64,000 nt of DNA from Mesostigma viride (taxonomy: Eukaryota; Streptophyta; Mesostigmatophyceae; Mesostigmatales; Mesostigmataceae), in assembly GCA_009746045.1 (NCBI GenBank), contig RPFO01000389.1, positions 1,499,982 through 1,563,981 on the forward strand, read 5' to 3'. The notes beneath the pieces were generated by a model, which was given only the letters and a program-made list of their open reading frames with translations, did no database searches and was not told where the DNA came from. The translations under genes and the position numbers were made by a program. This document shows, in pieces, positions 8,875-21,132 of this stretch (position 1 is its first letter; every line of letters begins with the position of its first letter).

Positions 8875-11818
8875 CTAAGTAGACACCAGCAGCTTGTCCC
8901 GCAGGGTGATGAACCGTGCCCTTCCCAGGGCCTTGGTGAAGATGTCAGCCAGGTTGTCCTTGCCAGGGCAGTGACGCATGCAGATGGAGCCCCCCTCCAC
9001 CTGCTCACGGATGAAGTGGTAGCGCACGTCGATGTGCTTGGTGCGCTTGGGGTGCACAGGGTCCTTGGCCAGGGCCACCGCGCCAGTGTTGTCGCACAGC
9101 ACGGTCGTGGGCCCCTCCACAGGTGCACCCAGGTCTCCCAGCAGGCGCCTGAGTGGCAGCACCAGCTGGGTGACGCTGCTCGCAGCAATGTACTCTGCCT
9201 CGCAGGAAGACAGAGCAACAATGGGTTGCTTGCGGCTGCACCACTCCACGGGCGCACCCCGGAACAGGACCAGGTTGCCCGTCACAGAGCGTCTGGACTC
9301 TGGGCAGTTAGCCCAGTCAGCGTCAGTCCAGGCCTCCAGCCCCCCTTCCTGACCATACCGCAGACCCTTGTCCCTCGTGGTGTAGAGGTACCGGATCAGG
9401 CGGTCGGCAGCCTCCATGTGGGCCGCCGTGGGTGCCTGCATGTGCTGGGCCAGTTGGTTGACAGCAAAAGCAATGTCTGGACGTGTCCACAGCGCGACAT
9501 ACAGCACGGCACCGGTTTTGGACTGATACAGCTGGGTGTCCGGGGCATTTAGCTGCATTCCCCCCTCGCGTTGGGGACTAACACGGGACACACTGACCGG
9601 GGTGCGTACAGGGAAGGAGGGAGAAAGCCCAAAGCGGGCAGCCAGGGCCTCAATATACACAGTTTGGTGCAAGGAAAGAGACCGGGAAACAGGGTCGACA
9701 TGGAGAGAAACACCGAGGAAAAAAGAAGGGTCATCGGACTCGGTGATCTGAAACTTGCTGGCCAAACGATGAGACCACGAGGCCAGCCAGGAAGAGGAAG
9801 GACTGCCTGCAATAATGTCGTCGACATGGACAAACACAAACGTACGAGACGTGGGATACACGTACAGGCAGGAATCCGTTGGGCTTTGTACAGCACCATC
9901 GGAGAGAAGATAGGCACTAAATGTTTTGTGCCAGTTACGTGGTGCCTGCTTGATGCCATAGAGGCTGCGTTGCAGCTTCCACACCAGCACATCACCAGCG
10001 GCATCACGCTGCTCAAAGCCAGCAGGAGGACGCACATAGACGTCCTCAGAAAGTGGGGCGTACAAAAACGCAGTGCGAACATCAAGTTGCTTCAGCACAT
10101 ACCCAGACGAGACACCAAAAGCTAGTGCCAAACGAATGGTGGAGGAACGAACAGTAGGGCTAAAGACCTCAGTGAAATCTATGCCTTCCCGCTGAGCAAA
10201 GCCCTTCACAACAAAACGGGCCTTGAAACGGCCATCGCTTTTGACAGCAAACACCCACCGAGATGGAAGGACCTTGGCAGTGCGAGGAAGAGACTTGGAA
10301 GAAACGAGTGAATATACTGCATGCTCGCGAATGCTAGAAAGCTCACTATCCATCGCAGCACGCCACTCAGGGCTAGCATGGGCCTCAGCAAAAGAGGAGG
10401 GGATGGACGTGGAACCTGAGCTAGTGTGGAGTGAGAAAGTATCAAACAGATCACGCACACTCATGTAGTCAGGGTAAAAACGAGCCCATTTAGGGGAAAC
10501 ACGATCAAGAGGGGTTGTGGGTAACACCTGAGCGAGGGGATCATGTGCAACGCCGTCGGACACCAGTGCAGCAGTGGCCATAGCGGCAGCCGGTTGCTTG
10601 CCGCGGAGGGCCTGCACTAATTTGTGTAGCTGGGACGAAGAAGGAGATTCAGCAGCAGGTGTGTCTGCCGTCGACACGTGTCCAGGTGGTGTAGAGGTAG
10701 AAGCCGACGACGCCTCCAGCGCAGGACTTGGTGCGAAAACAGGTGCAGACTCAGACTCAGCGGGTTTGGGCTCAGGACTTGGCGCTGGCGCCTCCTCCAG
10801 TGGCGAGCCCCCCTCACCACTGGCATCCCCCGACAAAGCCTCCAGTGGCGAGCCCCCCTCACCACTGGCATCCCCCAAAGCAGTGCCCCCACTGCTGGCA
10901 GCGCCCACAGCAGCGTCCTCACTGCTGGCAGCGGCGCGCCGCGCCATGGCTCTAGTCACAGGACCAGAGGGCGGTAGGGCCAGAGTAGTATCAGGCCCAG
11001 GGACAGAATTCTCAGTGACCGGTGGCAGCAGAAGCTCGGAAGCCTCCTCCCCCTCCACCAGTGCCGGCAGCAGCTGAGGTGATGGCAGGGCGTCGTTGCG
11101 CCAGGCCTCATTGAAGGCCACGTGGCGACGTTGCACCAAAGTGCGAGTGGCGGAGTCCAGGATCAGATATGCCGGCGAGTCGGGAGCATAACCGACAAAA
11201 ATGCCAGGCATGGCCTTGGCCTCCAGCTTGCCACGATGCCCTTCCACACGATGCCAGGCTGGGCAGCCGAAAATGCGCATGTGCGACAGATCAGCGTGAT
11301 GACCTGTCAGCAAAAAGTGTGGCGTGGCATCACCAGGATTCGAGGAGCACGGCAGGCGGTTCAGGATATAAATAGCACACTGGAGTGCCAATGCCCAGTA
11401 TGCCTTCCCCAGGCCGGCGTGTGTCAACATCGCCAGAGTCATGCCCATTGCCAGGCCCCAGAGCCGCTCCGCTACGCCGTTCTGCTCAGGGCAGTAAGGC
11501 GCGGAGAACTCCTGGTGGACGCGGTGTTCAGCACACACCGCCCGCCAGGCTTGACCGGTGAAGACCGCGTCGTTGTCGGTGCGCAGCACGACAGAGCCGG
11601 CGTAGAAGGGGCGAATATCGCGGACGAGCAGCTCTGCAAACCGCCCCACCGCCTCGTCCTTGGTCTTGAGCGCAAACCCCCATCGCCACCGAGTGGCATC
11701 GTCAGTGACGCCCAAGAAGTAGCGGGCTCCCCCCAGCGACTCGACGCTCATCGGGCCCAGCAGGTCGCCATGAAGCTTGGCGCGCGGCACAGTGGATCGC
11801 CGCTGCCCTAGCGGAAAT
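8875..11818 (-). CDS. E4 pol, second part: integrase core, RT and RNase H
   Basis: About 980 codons continuing from 21750 once E5 is removed; the apparent start at 11790 is only the first GTG after the insertion. Order: integrase core (LHGDLLGPM, TDDATRWRW with first Asp, RTDNDAVF with second Asp, EQNGVAERLW with Glu), a Ser/Ala/Pro-rich linker (about residues 260-400), RT with RWVFAVK, DVRTAFLYAP, SLYGIKQAPRNW and active site FVHVDDII, then RNase H with TDADWANC, SSCEAEYIAAS, LCDNTGAVALA and KDNLADIFTKAL. This is the standard Copia set and length. It copies element RNA to DNA and integrates it. The frame is uninterrupted to the TAA/TAG-side end near 8875, so apart from the E5 insertion this part looks functional. 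Confidence 0.95.
11814..11818. repeat. E5 target duplication GAAAT, left copy
   Basis: GAAAT is repeated at 21750-21754, directly after the right LTR. Confidence 0.9.
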
Positions 11819-12436
11819 AGTTAACGTAAAGGATTTACGTTAGATGGATAGAGATTGTTACGCTCTTTCCAACGGCACCTTGAACGCCTCATTTGGTTAA
11901 GGAACGTAAAAGTTATGACGTTTCCTAGGCTGTGCCGACAGTACCCGGCGCGCCACTGTGGGCGCGTACGGACACAGGATGTACAAGTGTCACTTTGATA
12001 GTCCGCAGGACGTTGACAGGACTTGTACAGGACTTGATGGTCAATTGATAGGTACCCGCGCTGTAGCGCGCCAGGACCTATGAGACAATTGATGCTGATC
12101 AGTGTACGGATAGGTCCACAGGACTAGCCGTATGGACAATTGATAGATCTGCGCGCCAAAGGAGTGCCAGAGTCTGTGTAATCAATTGATTGACAGTTCA
12201 GCTGTGACAGTGCAGCTGAATACTTGGACGCGTCCCTAGCAACCTATATGTGTGACTTGGTAGCTCTAGGACGCCAGTTCTTGCGTGCACGCTCTCTTGG
12301 CACTGCGACCCTGTCGTCTGTGCTGCGTGCAGTCTTGGAAGTGACGTGACTTACGTCTGTGTTCCTTTATTCATAATAAAGGCAACTTTCCTGCAAGAAC
12401 CATGGCGGAATTCAAGGCATTCACGCTCTCACAACT
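11819..12436 (+). repeat. E5 5' LTR (618 bp)
   Basis: Starts AGTTAACGTAAAGG, ends CTCTCACAACT. Its first 80 bases resemble the S-family LTR start (GCTAGATGGATG, then CTTTCCAAC). It contains AATAAA at 12375-12380 and an ATG at about 12402 that opens a frame running through the LTR end. Confidence 0.9.
12375..12380 (+). promoter_or_regulatory. Polyadenylation signal in E5 LTR
   Basis: AATAAA in the 3' half of the LTR, a usual place for the R/U5 boundary signal; repeated in the right LTR. Confidence 0.55.
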
Positions 12437-12446
12437 CGTATTACAC
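12437..12446 (+). promoter_or_regulatory. E5 candidate primer-binding site
   Basis: CGTATTACAC directly follows the LTR, resembling CGTATTATTG at the same place in S-family elements. It is not a TGG-type site. Confidence 0.45.
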
Positions 12447-12460
12447 GCCTCGTTCCAAAC

Positions 12461-13210
12461 ATGCCGAATTCTGAAGAATTCCGAATTCCAACGGATGAGG
12501 AGGTAGCTGCTCCGCCGGCTGACCCCTTACCGGCTCCGCGTTCGCGCGAGCCCAGGCCGGCTGCGCCATCGTGGCAACAATTACTTGACGAGGTCACGAT
12601 TTCGCTGGACGAACTACATCGTCGGCAGCGCGCAGCTCTTCCATTGCTCGGGGATTTTCCCGAGGACCCCCACCTGCCGCAACTGGTGCCGGCAATTCGC
12701 GGGCCGCTGGACACCATTCGAAATATTCTTTCGCAATTCACGGTCCAGGTCCGTGGCGGTTTGCGGTCGGTAACTGAGGTCACCACCGCCATCGAGGAGA
12801 TCGACAACGCCATTTCCTCGCTGACCGGCTACCAGAGAAACCTGCAAAACTGGGCATCGACACGCACGGGGGGCGCGCCGGTGGTCACAACCAACTTATT
12901 TCAAGACCTCGCATTGCTGTCGCTGCTCACCCGCGGCGTACGCAGTCGAGAACGCCAGGTTCTCATTAACCTGGTGGCTTTTCTTGCAGCCTTGCGAGAG
13001 TGGATTCCCGCAGGCTGGGAGTTGCTGTCGATCTTTACACATCCTCTGCGCCTCGTCGCGCGTCGGCGAATTGAAATTTTCGAACCGACGCAAAACGCAG
13101 CCAACACACCGGTGTTGATCCATACGGGCGCAGGTCCGGCACACACGCCGGATATGGAGGACCCAGCGTACTCCTACCAGTACTGTGATTTTCGCGGCCT
13201 CGATTACTGA
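12461..13210 (+). CDS. E5 ORF1: 249-residue protein of unknown function
   Basis: An intact frame from ATG 12461 to the TGA at 13210, beginning 24 bp after the LTR and ending about 165 bp before gag. The N-terminal 45 residues are Pro/Glu/Arg-rich. Residues about 45-190 look helical and amphipathic (DEVTISLDELHRRQRAALP, VTTAIEEIDNAISSLTGY, ALLSLLTRGVRSRERQVL). The C-terminus is acidic and aromatic. No known domain recognised. It occupies the same slot as ORF1 of the S elements, but I can align the two only loosely. Intactness in a copy whose gag and pol are broken is notable, though the copy is young. Confidence 0.65.
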   Translation: MPNSEEFRIPTDEEVAAPPADPLPAPRSREPRPAAPSWQQLLDEVTISLDELHRRQRAALPLLGDFPEDPHLPQLVPAIRGPLDTIRNILSQFTVQVRGGLRSVTEVTTAIEEIDNAISSLTGYQRNLQNWASTRTGGAPVVTTNLFQDLALLSLLTRGVRSRERQVLINLVAFLAALREWIPAGWELLSIFTHPLRLVARRRIEIFEPTQNAANTPVLIHTGAGPAHTPDMEDPAYSYQYCDFRGLDY

Positions 13211-13373
13211 ATAAATCGGCCCGTTTTCACGTACAAGTCGGCATTTTGTCGATTTTCAGCGGCAATTCGCGGGGGCGGCGGCGACACCGGCGCAGGCGGC
13301 AATTGCGACAGTTTTTTGTACATACTTTATTTGCTGCTTTGCTGAGGTGTTTTTGAATAGCTTGTAGTGCAGA

Positions 13374-14496
13374 ATGGCAGACGGGCGCCGTAGCAAAGGT
13401 GCCCCAGCCAGTGGGAATAATGGTGGTGCTGGTAGTGGGACAGCTCACGTAGATGACGTGGGTGTCACCGGCGAAATTACCAATGTTCATCACAACCCTA
13501 ATAATACACAAGCTGTTCTTGGTTATGATCTCACTACCCAGGGTTTGCTTATTGTGAATCAACTGCAACCTGTCACGTCAGACACAAAGCCCAAGCAGGC
13601 TGAGGAGTTTGTGGAGGGGCTAGAGAGAGGGGTTTCCAAGTTTTTACGGTGGTACAAACTATTACCAGATCTGGATAGGTAGCCAGACTTTTGGCAAATA
13701 TACAGATCAGATAAAGGACCTCACTAGAGAGTGTAAGAAGGCCAACAAGGCCTGGGCAGTCTACGTGGCAGAGCTGAGGGAACTGCTAGAGGATCAGAGG
13801 AAGAAAGTGGGGATCCATTGGCAGGATAAATACCAAGGGTGGGAGGTCAAGGGAGACCTGATCCAGAACTTCCTTAACTATTGTAAAATGGTTGAGGAGG
13901 GCAGGGCTCACGGCTTTAATGTTGCTGACAACATAGCCCTGACAAACTGGCTCAAGGTTTCTGGGCTGGACAAGGCTACACGTGGCTCCTTAAAGGTCAT
14001 GTGTGCCCCACACTCAACCCTCAAGGCCTACAAGGTCATAATCAAACAAGCACTCGAGGCTGAGGAGCTGTTTGAGGGAGGAGTGCCAGCAGTGAAGGCT
14101 ACCCAGGCAGGTGGGCGTACCCAGGGTGGCTCCAAATCGTCCGAGGCTGACAGAAGCCAAGGAGGGCGTAGGGGCAACCACAACAAGCGAAAGGCCAATC
14201 ATTCACCCGACCCTGACGGGAGGTCACACTCCAAGTCGGTGTTCAGGCGGGTGGGTGGTCAGCCCAAGCAGGGCAACGCGTCTGACAACGGGGGCAGTGG
14301 CCAGGGCAAGTCAAAGATACAATGCTACCTGTGCAAGGGGTGGGGGCACATCAAGAAGGAGTGTCCCAGCTTCAAGAAGACCCAGGGCCAGGGCAGCAAC
14401 AAGAATAACAACAAAAACAACAACAAGAACAACAACAAGTCCCAGGCAGGCCAGCCTTCAAAGGGCAGTCAGCAAGAAGACAACAAGGAGCAGTGA
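13374..14496 (+). pseudogene. E5 gag with CCHC zinc knuckle, one frameshift
   Basis: ATG 13374 opens a 102-codon frame ending at 13682. The downstream frame (open through 13683-14496) carries the capsid-like part (GRAHGFNVADNIALTNWL, compare GFNLTDRAVADYFLDRMG in E10), a basic Gly/Ser-rich linker, and the knuckle CYLCKGWGHIKKEC (14323-14364). An Asn/Lys-rich tail ends at TGA 14494-14496. The frame break near 13675 inactivates it. Role of the intact protein: particle assembly and RNA binding. Confidence 0.8.
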
Positions 14497-17400
14497 CTGT
14501 CTGAGGCAACCCCTACACACCTTAATTCACCCAAAGGGGAGGCCAGGTGCTCCAATGCAGATTTTATATCTGGGCAACAAGAGGGTGATCTCCAGGTTCA
14601 GGGTGGCCCCAGGTCACCTGGAGAGGTACAGGTTCCTATGAAGACGTCCTTGACAGCTGGTGCAGCTGTAAGAATGTCTGACCCCATGCATCCTCGTGCT
14701 GGGCACGAGGGTGGACCTCTCATTTTGAGAGAAACCAATGTACAACCACAGAGGGGTGTGAAGGCCTCTGGTGGTATGCATGTGGTCCCTGCTGGCGGTC
14801 CAGGTGTTGGGCATGAGCAGGGTGACTCAGGCTCTGAGTCAGAACAGGATGGAAGTCAGCATGGTGATGCTGGACAACCTGACAGCACAGTCCTGACTGT
14901 GCCAGGGACTGCTTCCTCTGTGTACCAGGAGTTGGGTGCCCGAATCCTGGCACAACATGTTTGGGCATGCCACTTCTCTGTCAAACAACTTTGCCTTCCG
15001 TATGGGCAGGGCACAGTTAAAGCCCGACCGGCTCAGCTATGGCGGTCGGTCACGTTGAGCTTGGGATAAGGTGAACACAGAGAACTACTGTCGGAGCTGG
15101 CCCACCACTGGTTTATGTCTTAGCCAGCAAACCCTATCCGGTTAGCCGTAACCGTGGGACCAGCTAGCCGTCCGTACTGACCCGGATAAGGCCCCGGACT
15201 GGGGCCTAGGTGGCGCCGGCCCTAGGCGCCGCCCTTAGACCGGTCGCCCGCATCGGACCGCCGGATTATAGCCGGCGGCTGAGCGGACGCTAGCGGATGG
15301 CGTGCGGACGGACATGGGGAACTCAGAGCCAGATCCTAGGGCTCTAGAGTTACTCAACTGGCACCCCTTCTCAAGGCGTGTCAGCAAGCTGCCTCACGGT
15401 GTAAGTGCCAGTTGTCCTCCAACAAGCCCAGGAAATCACATGCCAAAGCTCTACCTCAGAGCATTGGTGATCTGCAGTGTGATATCCAACACATCAGGGG
15501 CATGCAACTGTTGGTGTGCGTGGACAGGTACACAAAATACAAGGTGCTTGAGCATTTACCTTCTATGAAGAACAGGTACTTGCTGGCTGCCCTGCAGAAT
15601 GTAAGAGCCAAGTTTCCTACCACAAGGATCCAGGTGGACATGCAGTTTCAGCATCTCAAGGGTGATCCCACCCTTCCTGAGTTGCTGGTTACACCTAGGG
15701 AGGCTCATGGGCAGCAGGGTGCTATCGAGAGGGCAATCCAGGAGGTCAAGAAATTGATCATCTCTGAAGACTGGGTACCCTTGTCTGCACCTGCACTTGT
15801 CAGGAGTGCATGGCTGAGGAACGTGGAGCAGCAGCTGAACAGCAGGGTTAACTTCTACTATGATGGAGTTGCTGTCAGCCCAATGGGTCTATATCATGGC
15901 CTGTGCCCACCACATGTGCTGGAGGGCTGGAAACATGCTGCACATGTCACCTTTGCCAAGCTGAGGGAGAAGGACCGGGGTTGGAAGATGCTGGAGCCAC
16001 AAGTGGGTCAGAAGGTCCTAGCTTGGAAGGAACCTAGCCTTTATGGCAAACGTGGTAGCTGGAGTCCTGGGGTGGTTACCCAGGTTGATGAAGCTAGCCA
16101 CGCATGCTTGGTCAGCATGGAGGACGAACCAAAGCATGTACACCGGCTGAGTTGGTCATATGTCAAGCCTAACCTGATGAATGAGGGCAGTCAGGCACAA
16201 GGCTCACAGGATCTGCAGGATTTTCAGGTCCCAAGTGACATCACTGACGCAACGACCACATCTGTTGCAGGGGAATCTGTCAGCCCTGGCCAGGTTGCAG
16301 AGGTACTGTTGAACAGGCTGCAAGGTCAACAGCTGGGGAGTCAACTGTCAAGCCCAAGGCACTAACCAAGCCCAGGGGGACAAGTTTGGCTGGATTGATT
16401 GGGGCTCTACAAAGGGCCAAGAAGCAGCCCAAGGTAGCCAAGCTCAGGTGGCATGGCAATCTGGGGCTGGACACTGCCTTAGAGGTAGACACTAATTCTC
16501 AGGTTTCCATCATTGGGACCAGGGCTGCAGCAGGGTACAGCATGACTGAACCCAGCTATCAGTTTGTGTCTGACTTCAGTGGCGGGGTACACGTGAAGGT
16601 ACTGGGTGAGGTATCTATTCCTATCCTTGGACAGGACACTGCTTTTTGTGTCTTGGAGGGCTATCAGGGACCTGCTCTTCTGGGGCAGAATTTCCTATGC
16701 CAGGATGGGGTAGTGATCACGTCCTCTCTCCTGACTAAGGAAGGGGCTGGTCAGGTCCCACTGATTAATTTCAGGACCACTCACCTATCACGTGCAGTAA
16801 CCAGGACGGTTAAGCGTGTGCAAGTGTGCCAGGGGCAGGAGCCCTTGGTTGATGACCTCATACTGCCAGCTGCTAGTCATCCAAGCAGTTTGGGCATTGG
16901 TCCTCACTCACTTGCTGGACACAGCCCTATCAACTACCAAGGCCTGGTGAAGCTCATGTCCTCTCCCATTATGTGTCCCCAGGTCACACTGGGTCTGATT
17001 AAATCTGGGGAGGACTGGATCTCCAAGAAATGCGTGGAACCTGTCAATGACCTGCCTCCTGCACGACGTCTACTCAAGCTCAAGTTTGTCATCAAGATGA
17101 AGGAGGTGGACGGGGTCAAGGTACCACATGTCAGGCCAGTGCTGAATGAGTTCAAGGGTACTGGTGAGTGCACTGCTGAGGAGTTGTATACCCCTGGCAT
17201 GTTGCATGACACTTGGAGGCTGCTGCTGTGTGTATTTCTAGGCCTTCTCAACAAGGGCTTGGACTATGGCTCAGTGGTGGTAGACTTCAAGAGGGCATTT
17301 CTGGAGGGGGATGCAGATGTGGCACAGGAAAAGTGGGAGGGCAAGACGCCTTTCTATGTCAGGGTGCCTGCTGTATGGAAAAGGGACATTCACACTGAGT

Positions 17401-18475
17401 TCCTTAAAATCCTCAAGGGCCTGGAGGGCCTGAGGTCAAGTCCAATAATCTGGAGGGAGACTCTCAACCGTTTCCTGAAGGAGCATTGCAACTTGAAGGT
17501 CTCTCCTGTAGACCCCTGTCTGTTTCTGGGGCAATGGGAAGGCCTACCAGTGTATGCTTCGCTGCACGGGGATGACCTACATCTGATAGCTCCCACGTCG
17601 TGGCTTAAGGAGCTGATCTCCATCATTAAGTCCAAGTTTCCTCTGGGTAGGGAGCAATGGCAGGTGGAGAATGAGCCTCTGCTGTTTGTGGGCATGGAGG
17701 CCACACTGGTGAAGAAGGGGGGGAGTGGCGTATGCTGCTGGTGGGGGGCAATGATTATCAAGAGACCCTCATTAGCAAGCTTCCTCCAGTCATCACACAG
17801 GCACTGTGTCCCATGGTGAGGGGCATGGTTGCTTGGGTGGCAGGCATTTCCAGGCCAGACCTTATGGTCATAGCCAGGTTGCCTGATGACATGCTGGTGG
17901 AGCTAGGGTCTGCCAAGGTGGCTGATCAGGTCAGGGCTTCATCTGGCATTCTGTTGTCTGCAGTGGATTTATCACAACCCATTTGCATGGAGCTGTATGT
18001 GGATAGCTCAATGGACAGCAGGCAGGTCTCCAAGGTCAGGGGCAGGGCTGCAGGGCTCTTTGTGCTCAGACAGGAAGGCCTGGGGAGTTTGGTGAGCTGG
18101 TTTAGTCGCCTGCACAAACGGGTGGCTGTCAGCAGTGATGTGGCAGAATGCAGGGCTATTTGTGAAGGCATTCACACAAGCCTTTATCTGAAGGAGTTGC
18201 TTCATCAGATGACTTCTAACACTCCTTGGCCACTTCAGGTTACCACTCTTCTAAAAACAGACTCCATGGGGATGGTGCAGTTTGTGCACAGGCAGATGGC
18301 CAGAAGTAGGGACTTGGATTATCTCCTTCTTAAGGAATTGTCCTCCTTGGCCAATATTGAGCATATCCCTGGGGTTGACAATCCTGCTGATGCTTTGACC
18401 AAGCTAGTGCAGAAGGCAGCAGTGCAATACAAGGTTCTTCAGTCTCTGATGGACCCATCTCAGCAAGCTGTCTAA
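14497..18475 (+). pseudogene. E5 pol: integrase, protease-like, RT and RNase H, broken
   Basis: The domain order is readable although at least three frame changes are present. The HHCC zinc-binding part is at about 14950-15470 (WHNMFGH, then KACQQAASRCKCQ) and is split by a solo LTR. The integrase core is at 15480-15760 (VCVDRY, VDMQF, GQQGAIERAI). The integrase C-terminal domain runs to 16170. The protease-like domain is at 16480-16720 (DTNSQVSII, ALLGQNFL). RT is at 17050-17720 (VDFKRAFLEG, SPIIWRET, LHGDDLHL) and RNase H at 17990-18430 (YVDSSMDS, AECRAIC, KTDSMGMV, DNPADALTKL). Frame breaks lie near 15000-15400, 16350 and 17730 (a run of seven G). The protease lies after the integrase, unlike Copia or Gypsy. 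Confidence 0.85.
15015..15359. repeat. Solo R-family LTR (345 bp) inside E5 integrase, TSD GGCAC
   Basis: AGTTAAAGCC to CTCAACT, flanked by GGCAC at 15010-15014 and 15360-15364. It aligns along its full length with the E8 LTRs (38349-38693, 54952-55296), with at least two substitutions by eye. No internal region, so it is a solo LTR. It proves R elements were active after E5 inserted. Confidence 0.9.
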
Positions 18476-19288
18476 GCTGGTGCCTGGTTATAGGGCATTG
18501 GAGAGCAGATTGTGTGGTAGTGTCAGCATTGTGACTGGCATAATACCTGTATTTTAGTCTGTACTAAGGCTCATGGACCATGGTACACTCACTCTGATTT
18601 TAATCAGGATACAGCCAGGTTTTGGCTGGGGTTCATGCTGTTGACTACACAAGGTTGACAGGTCCATTACAGACCATGTATTCTATTTTAAAAGAAATGT
18701 ATATTTGTACATACTTCTCACAATGGTCTGGGAACCTTTATTCTGGGGTTTATAGGGCGGGGTTCGATTCCCTGGTATTATGTTTCTACAAGCTGGCCTG
18801 TTCAGGTGTTTGCCTGTTCAGACTTCCCTAGTTCCCCAGGGCAGGATTTAATTGTTGCCTATGTGTTTCATTTTGTCATTTGTTTGCTGTGGCAGTTTAC
18901 CATCTGGCAAGTAGACGGGCGCCGTAAGACGGGCGCCAATAGACCCCTGTTGAGAGAATGACAGGCAAACTATTGTAATACGCCTTACTTTGTCAAGTGG
19001 TATTTTAATTGTCATGGATTTATTGTACTTATATTGAATATGTACTGGGTTTTATGGGATTAGTATCTGGGATTAATGTAACTCACCGCCAGAAGGTCAT
19101 TGTACTGGAGGCTCTACCGAGGTGATGGGATTAATTCCTGGAGAAGACCTCATAGAATTAACCTGTATGTATTTAATTTTGTGTGTTCCTAATATCTGGT
19201 GGTACTCTGTAATGCCACTTCCATAGGTTTTTATCCATTTCTCATGGAATGGTTTTCCCTGTGGCAGATCTGTTTCTTTTCCAGTTCC
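18476..19288 (+). other. E5 3' region with tRNA-arm-like and GGCGCC motifs
   Basis: No ORF I would support. It holds GGTTCGATTCC (18761-18771), a B-box/T-arm-like motif, and two direct GACGGGCGCC units (18914-18937). Both motifs recur in the 3' regions of E9 and E10. The 14-mer AGACGGGCGCCGTA here also occurs at the start of E5 gag (13379-13392). Confidence 0.5.
18761..18771 (+). other. tRNA T-arm-like motif in E5 3' region
   Basis: GGTTCGATTCC within a GGG/CCC stem. Equivalent motifs at 50496-50506 (E9) and 57762-57772 (E10, minus strand). Confidence 0.5.
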
Positions 19289-19292
19289 TTAA

Positions 19293-20995
19293 CCCCTAAA
19301 TGGTCTGGCTGCCGATTTTCCGCCTAAAACTGAGTTACAGCCGACACGTCGGCCCCTTCTCGGGGGACCAAATGCCGCGAAAACTATTGAGAATTAGGAA
19401 AAGTTTAGCTGAGAAGATCGAAAGTTTATAATTTTCCTCACAGCATGGTACATACTAGGGTTTGCATACTTCTGACAAAGTTATAGAGGTGTTCTGGCCG
19501 GTCAAAGTACTAGGGGTCAGGGTACTTTTTCACGTACAACGTGCATTCCGGAAAACGACGACCTGGCCATGGCGGCTTGCGCCCACGCATGGCATTTACG
19601 TTTTCGTTCGAATTTTCTGACCAAACTCAGGAAATTGATTTTATACGTCCTAAAGATGATACAGGCCAATTTTTGGTTCGCGGGAATGCCATTTGATAGG
19701 TGTCGGCAGCGTTCTTGCTGGAAAAAACTGCGATCAGGCCGGACGATAGAAACGTTGACAGCAATACCTTTCCGGCGTATTTTAAAGGATGTATTGGTTT
19801 CTTTGTACTTGTTATGATACATAGTAGTCGTAAACGTGCAAGGGTGGCCAGAAATCGCCGAATCCAGCGACCATGCTGCACAACTTTGGTGTGCCGAAAT
19901 GCGCCATTTTGCGGCCACCGCCTGGGCCAAGGTAACGCCATCCATGCCTGGTAAAGCTGAGTTATCGTTTTCCTATCGATGTTTGACGTTTATATATACG
20001 TTCTAGCTTGTGTAGCACATTCTTTTTGCATTATTCATGCACTTTCTTGACCCTGGCCTGGCCCCTTTCTAAAACACCCTTCTTAGATGCTTCCCTCAGT
20101 CAGTTGACCTGCCACAGGGTGATGGTGAAAAGTTTTAGAGGCTGTATGGGTTTGAATACCTCCATATATGTTTGTTATACATTTCCCACACACATATTGC
20201 ATGAGTGTGAGGCAGTTGGCTGGTCTCTGTGGCATCATCAAGCATGTAACCGGTGAGTAGAAGCTTCCCATTGTCAGCATGTGCCACCAGGTGTGCTGGC
20301 CATCACCTGGCAAGCTATAGCAGCTTAGGCCTAGTTTATCCTTGCTAGGGCAAGCTGAAATAGGCTTAAAATCACTAGTTTGTTGGTGGCTGCCTCCTAG
20401 AATGCATGCCTTGCGTAGGGTATCCGTACCACGTTACCTACGTGCATGGACAAGGTGGCACCTGCACATAGGTGCCATGTAAGGGCAGTGTGATGATGCA
20501 GTTATGTTTCCCCATCATTGTGGAAGGGAAATGTATTGTGTGGCATGGTTGGGGGCCATATTAGTAGGTATTAGTAGGTAGTATGCCCACTCCTAACCCC
20601 TTGGTTGCTTTTTACCAACGGTACCCCTATGGGCTGTACTGGGTGTAACTGCTGGTATACCCACCCAAATGATGACCCCAATGGCTCAAACTGTTCAGCA
20701 ACTAATTGTTTATCATCCCTGAAGTGGTAGGTGCCTAGCTCTTACAACATAATTCAAAATGCACATTCTACCAAAAATGAAAACGCTCGTCTTGACCCCC
20801 CTGACTTTGACGGCAGTTATACATGGCCTACCCTGCATATATGTAAGGTTGTGATATACCAACCCGAAGGGCAACTCATGGACATGCTTGGCCCCCGAGG
20901 ACAGCCATTGGATATGGGTGGGTTGGATGGCATCTGGTTTGCAAAATTGTGAAGTTACAGCCGATGCATCGGCAGTATTTCTGCCCATTTAGGGG
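19293..20995. mobile_element. 1703 bp TTAA-flanked insertion (piggyBac-like ends), in E5 3' region
   Basis: TTAA at 19289-19292 and 20996-20999. Terminal inverted repeats begin CCCCTAAATGG and are followed on both sides by a GTTACAGCCGA block. Target TTAA with CCC-type ends is the piggyBac hallmark. ORFs of up to 142 codons (19517-19945, minus) show no transposase motif, so it is non-autonomous if mobile. Contains GTACTTTTTCACGTAC (19520-19536) and GGCCATGGCGGC, similar to subterminal blocks in the other 4 bp-TSD insertions. Confidence 0.75.
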
Positions 20996-21132
20996 TTAAA
21001 AGAAAAGGCTGGGGGAATGGCAATGGCCATTAAAGACATCTGTTCAAGCTTCAAGCTGGAGTGAAGGACATTTCAAGCTACTTCAAGGGTCCCTGGCAGG
21101 AGATGTGATCCCTAAAGAAAAGAAGGGATTGG
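20996..21132 (+). other. E5 pre-LTR region with polypurine tract
   Basis: The last bases, CTAAAGAAAAGAAGGGATTGG up to 21132, are purine-rich and abut the 3' LTR. They are the likely plus-strand primer. Confidence 0.7.

Noticed and set aside
8971..9552. Long plus-strand ORFs antisense to E4 pol (also 10574-11077 and 11122-11811)
   Set aside because: They mirror a conserved pol frame in GC-rich sequence; typical shadow ORFs.
19517..19945. 142-codon minus-strand ORF in the TTAA-flanked insertion, considered as a transposase
   Set aside because: No DDD/DDE motif or zinc-binding C-terminus of piggyBac proteins; overlapping ORFs in other frames are of similar length.
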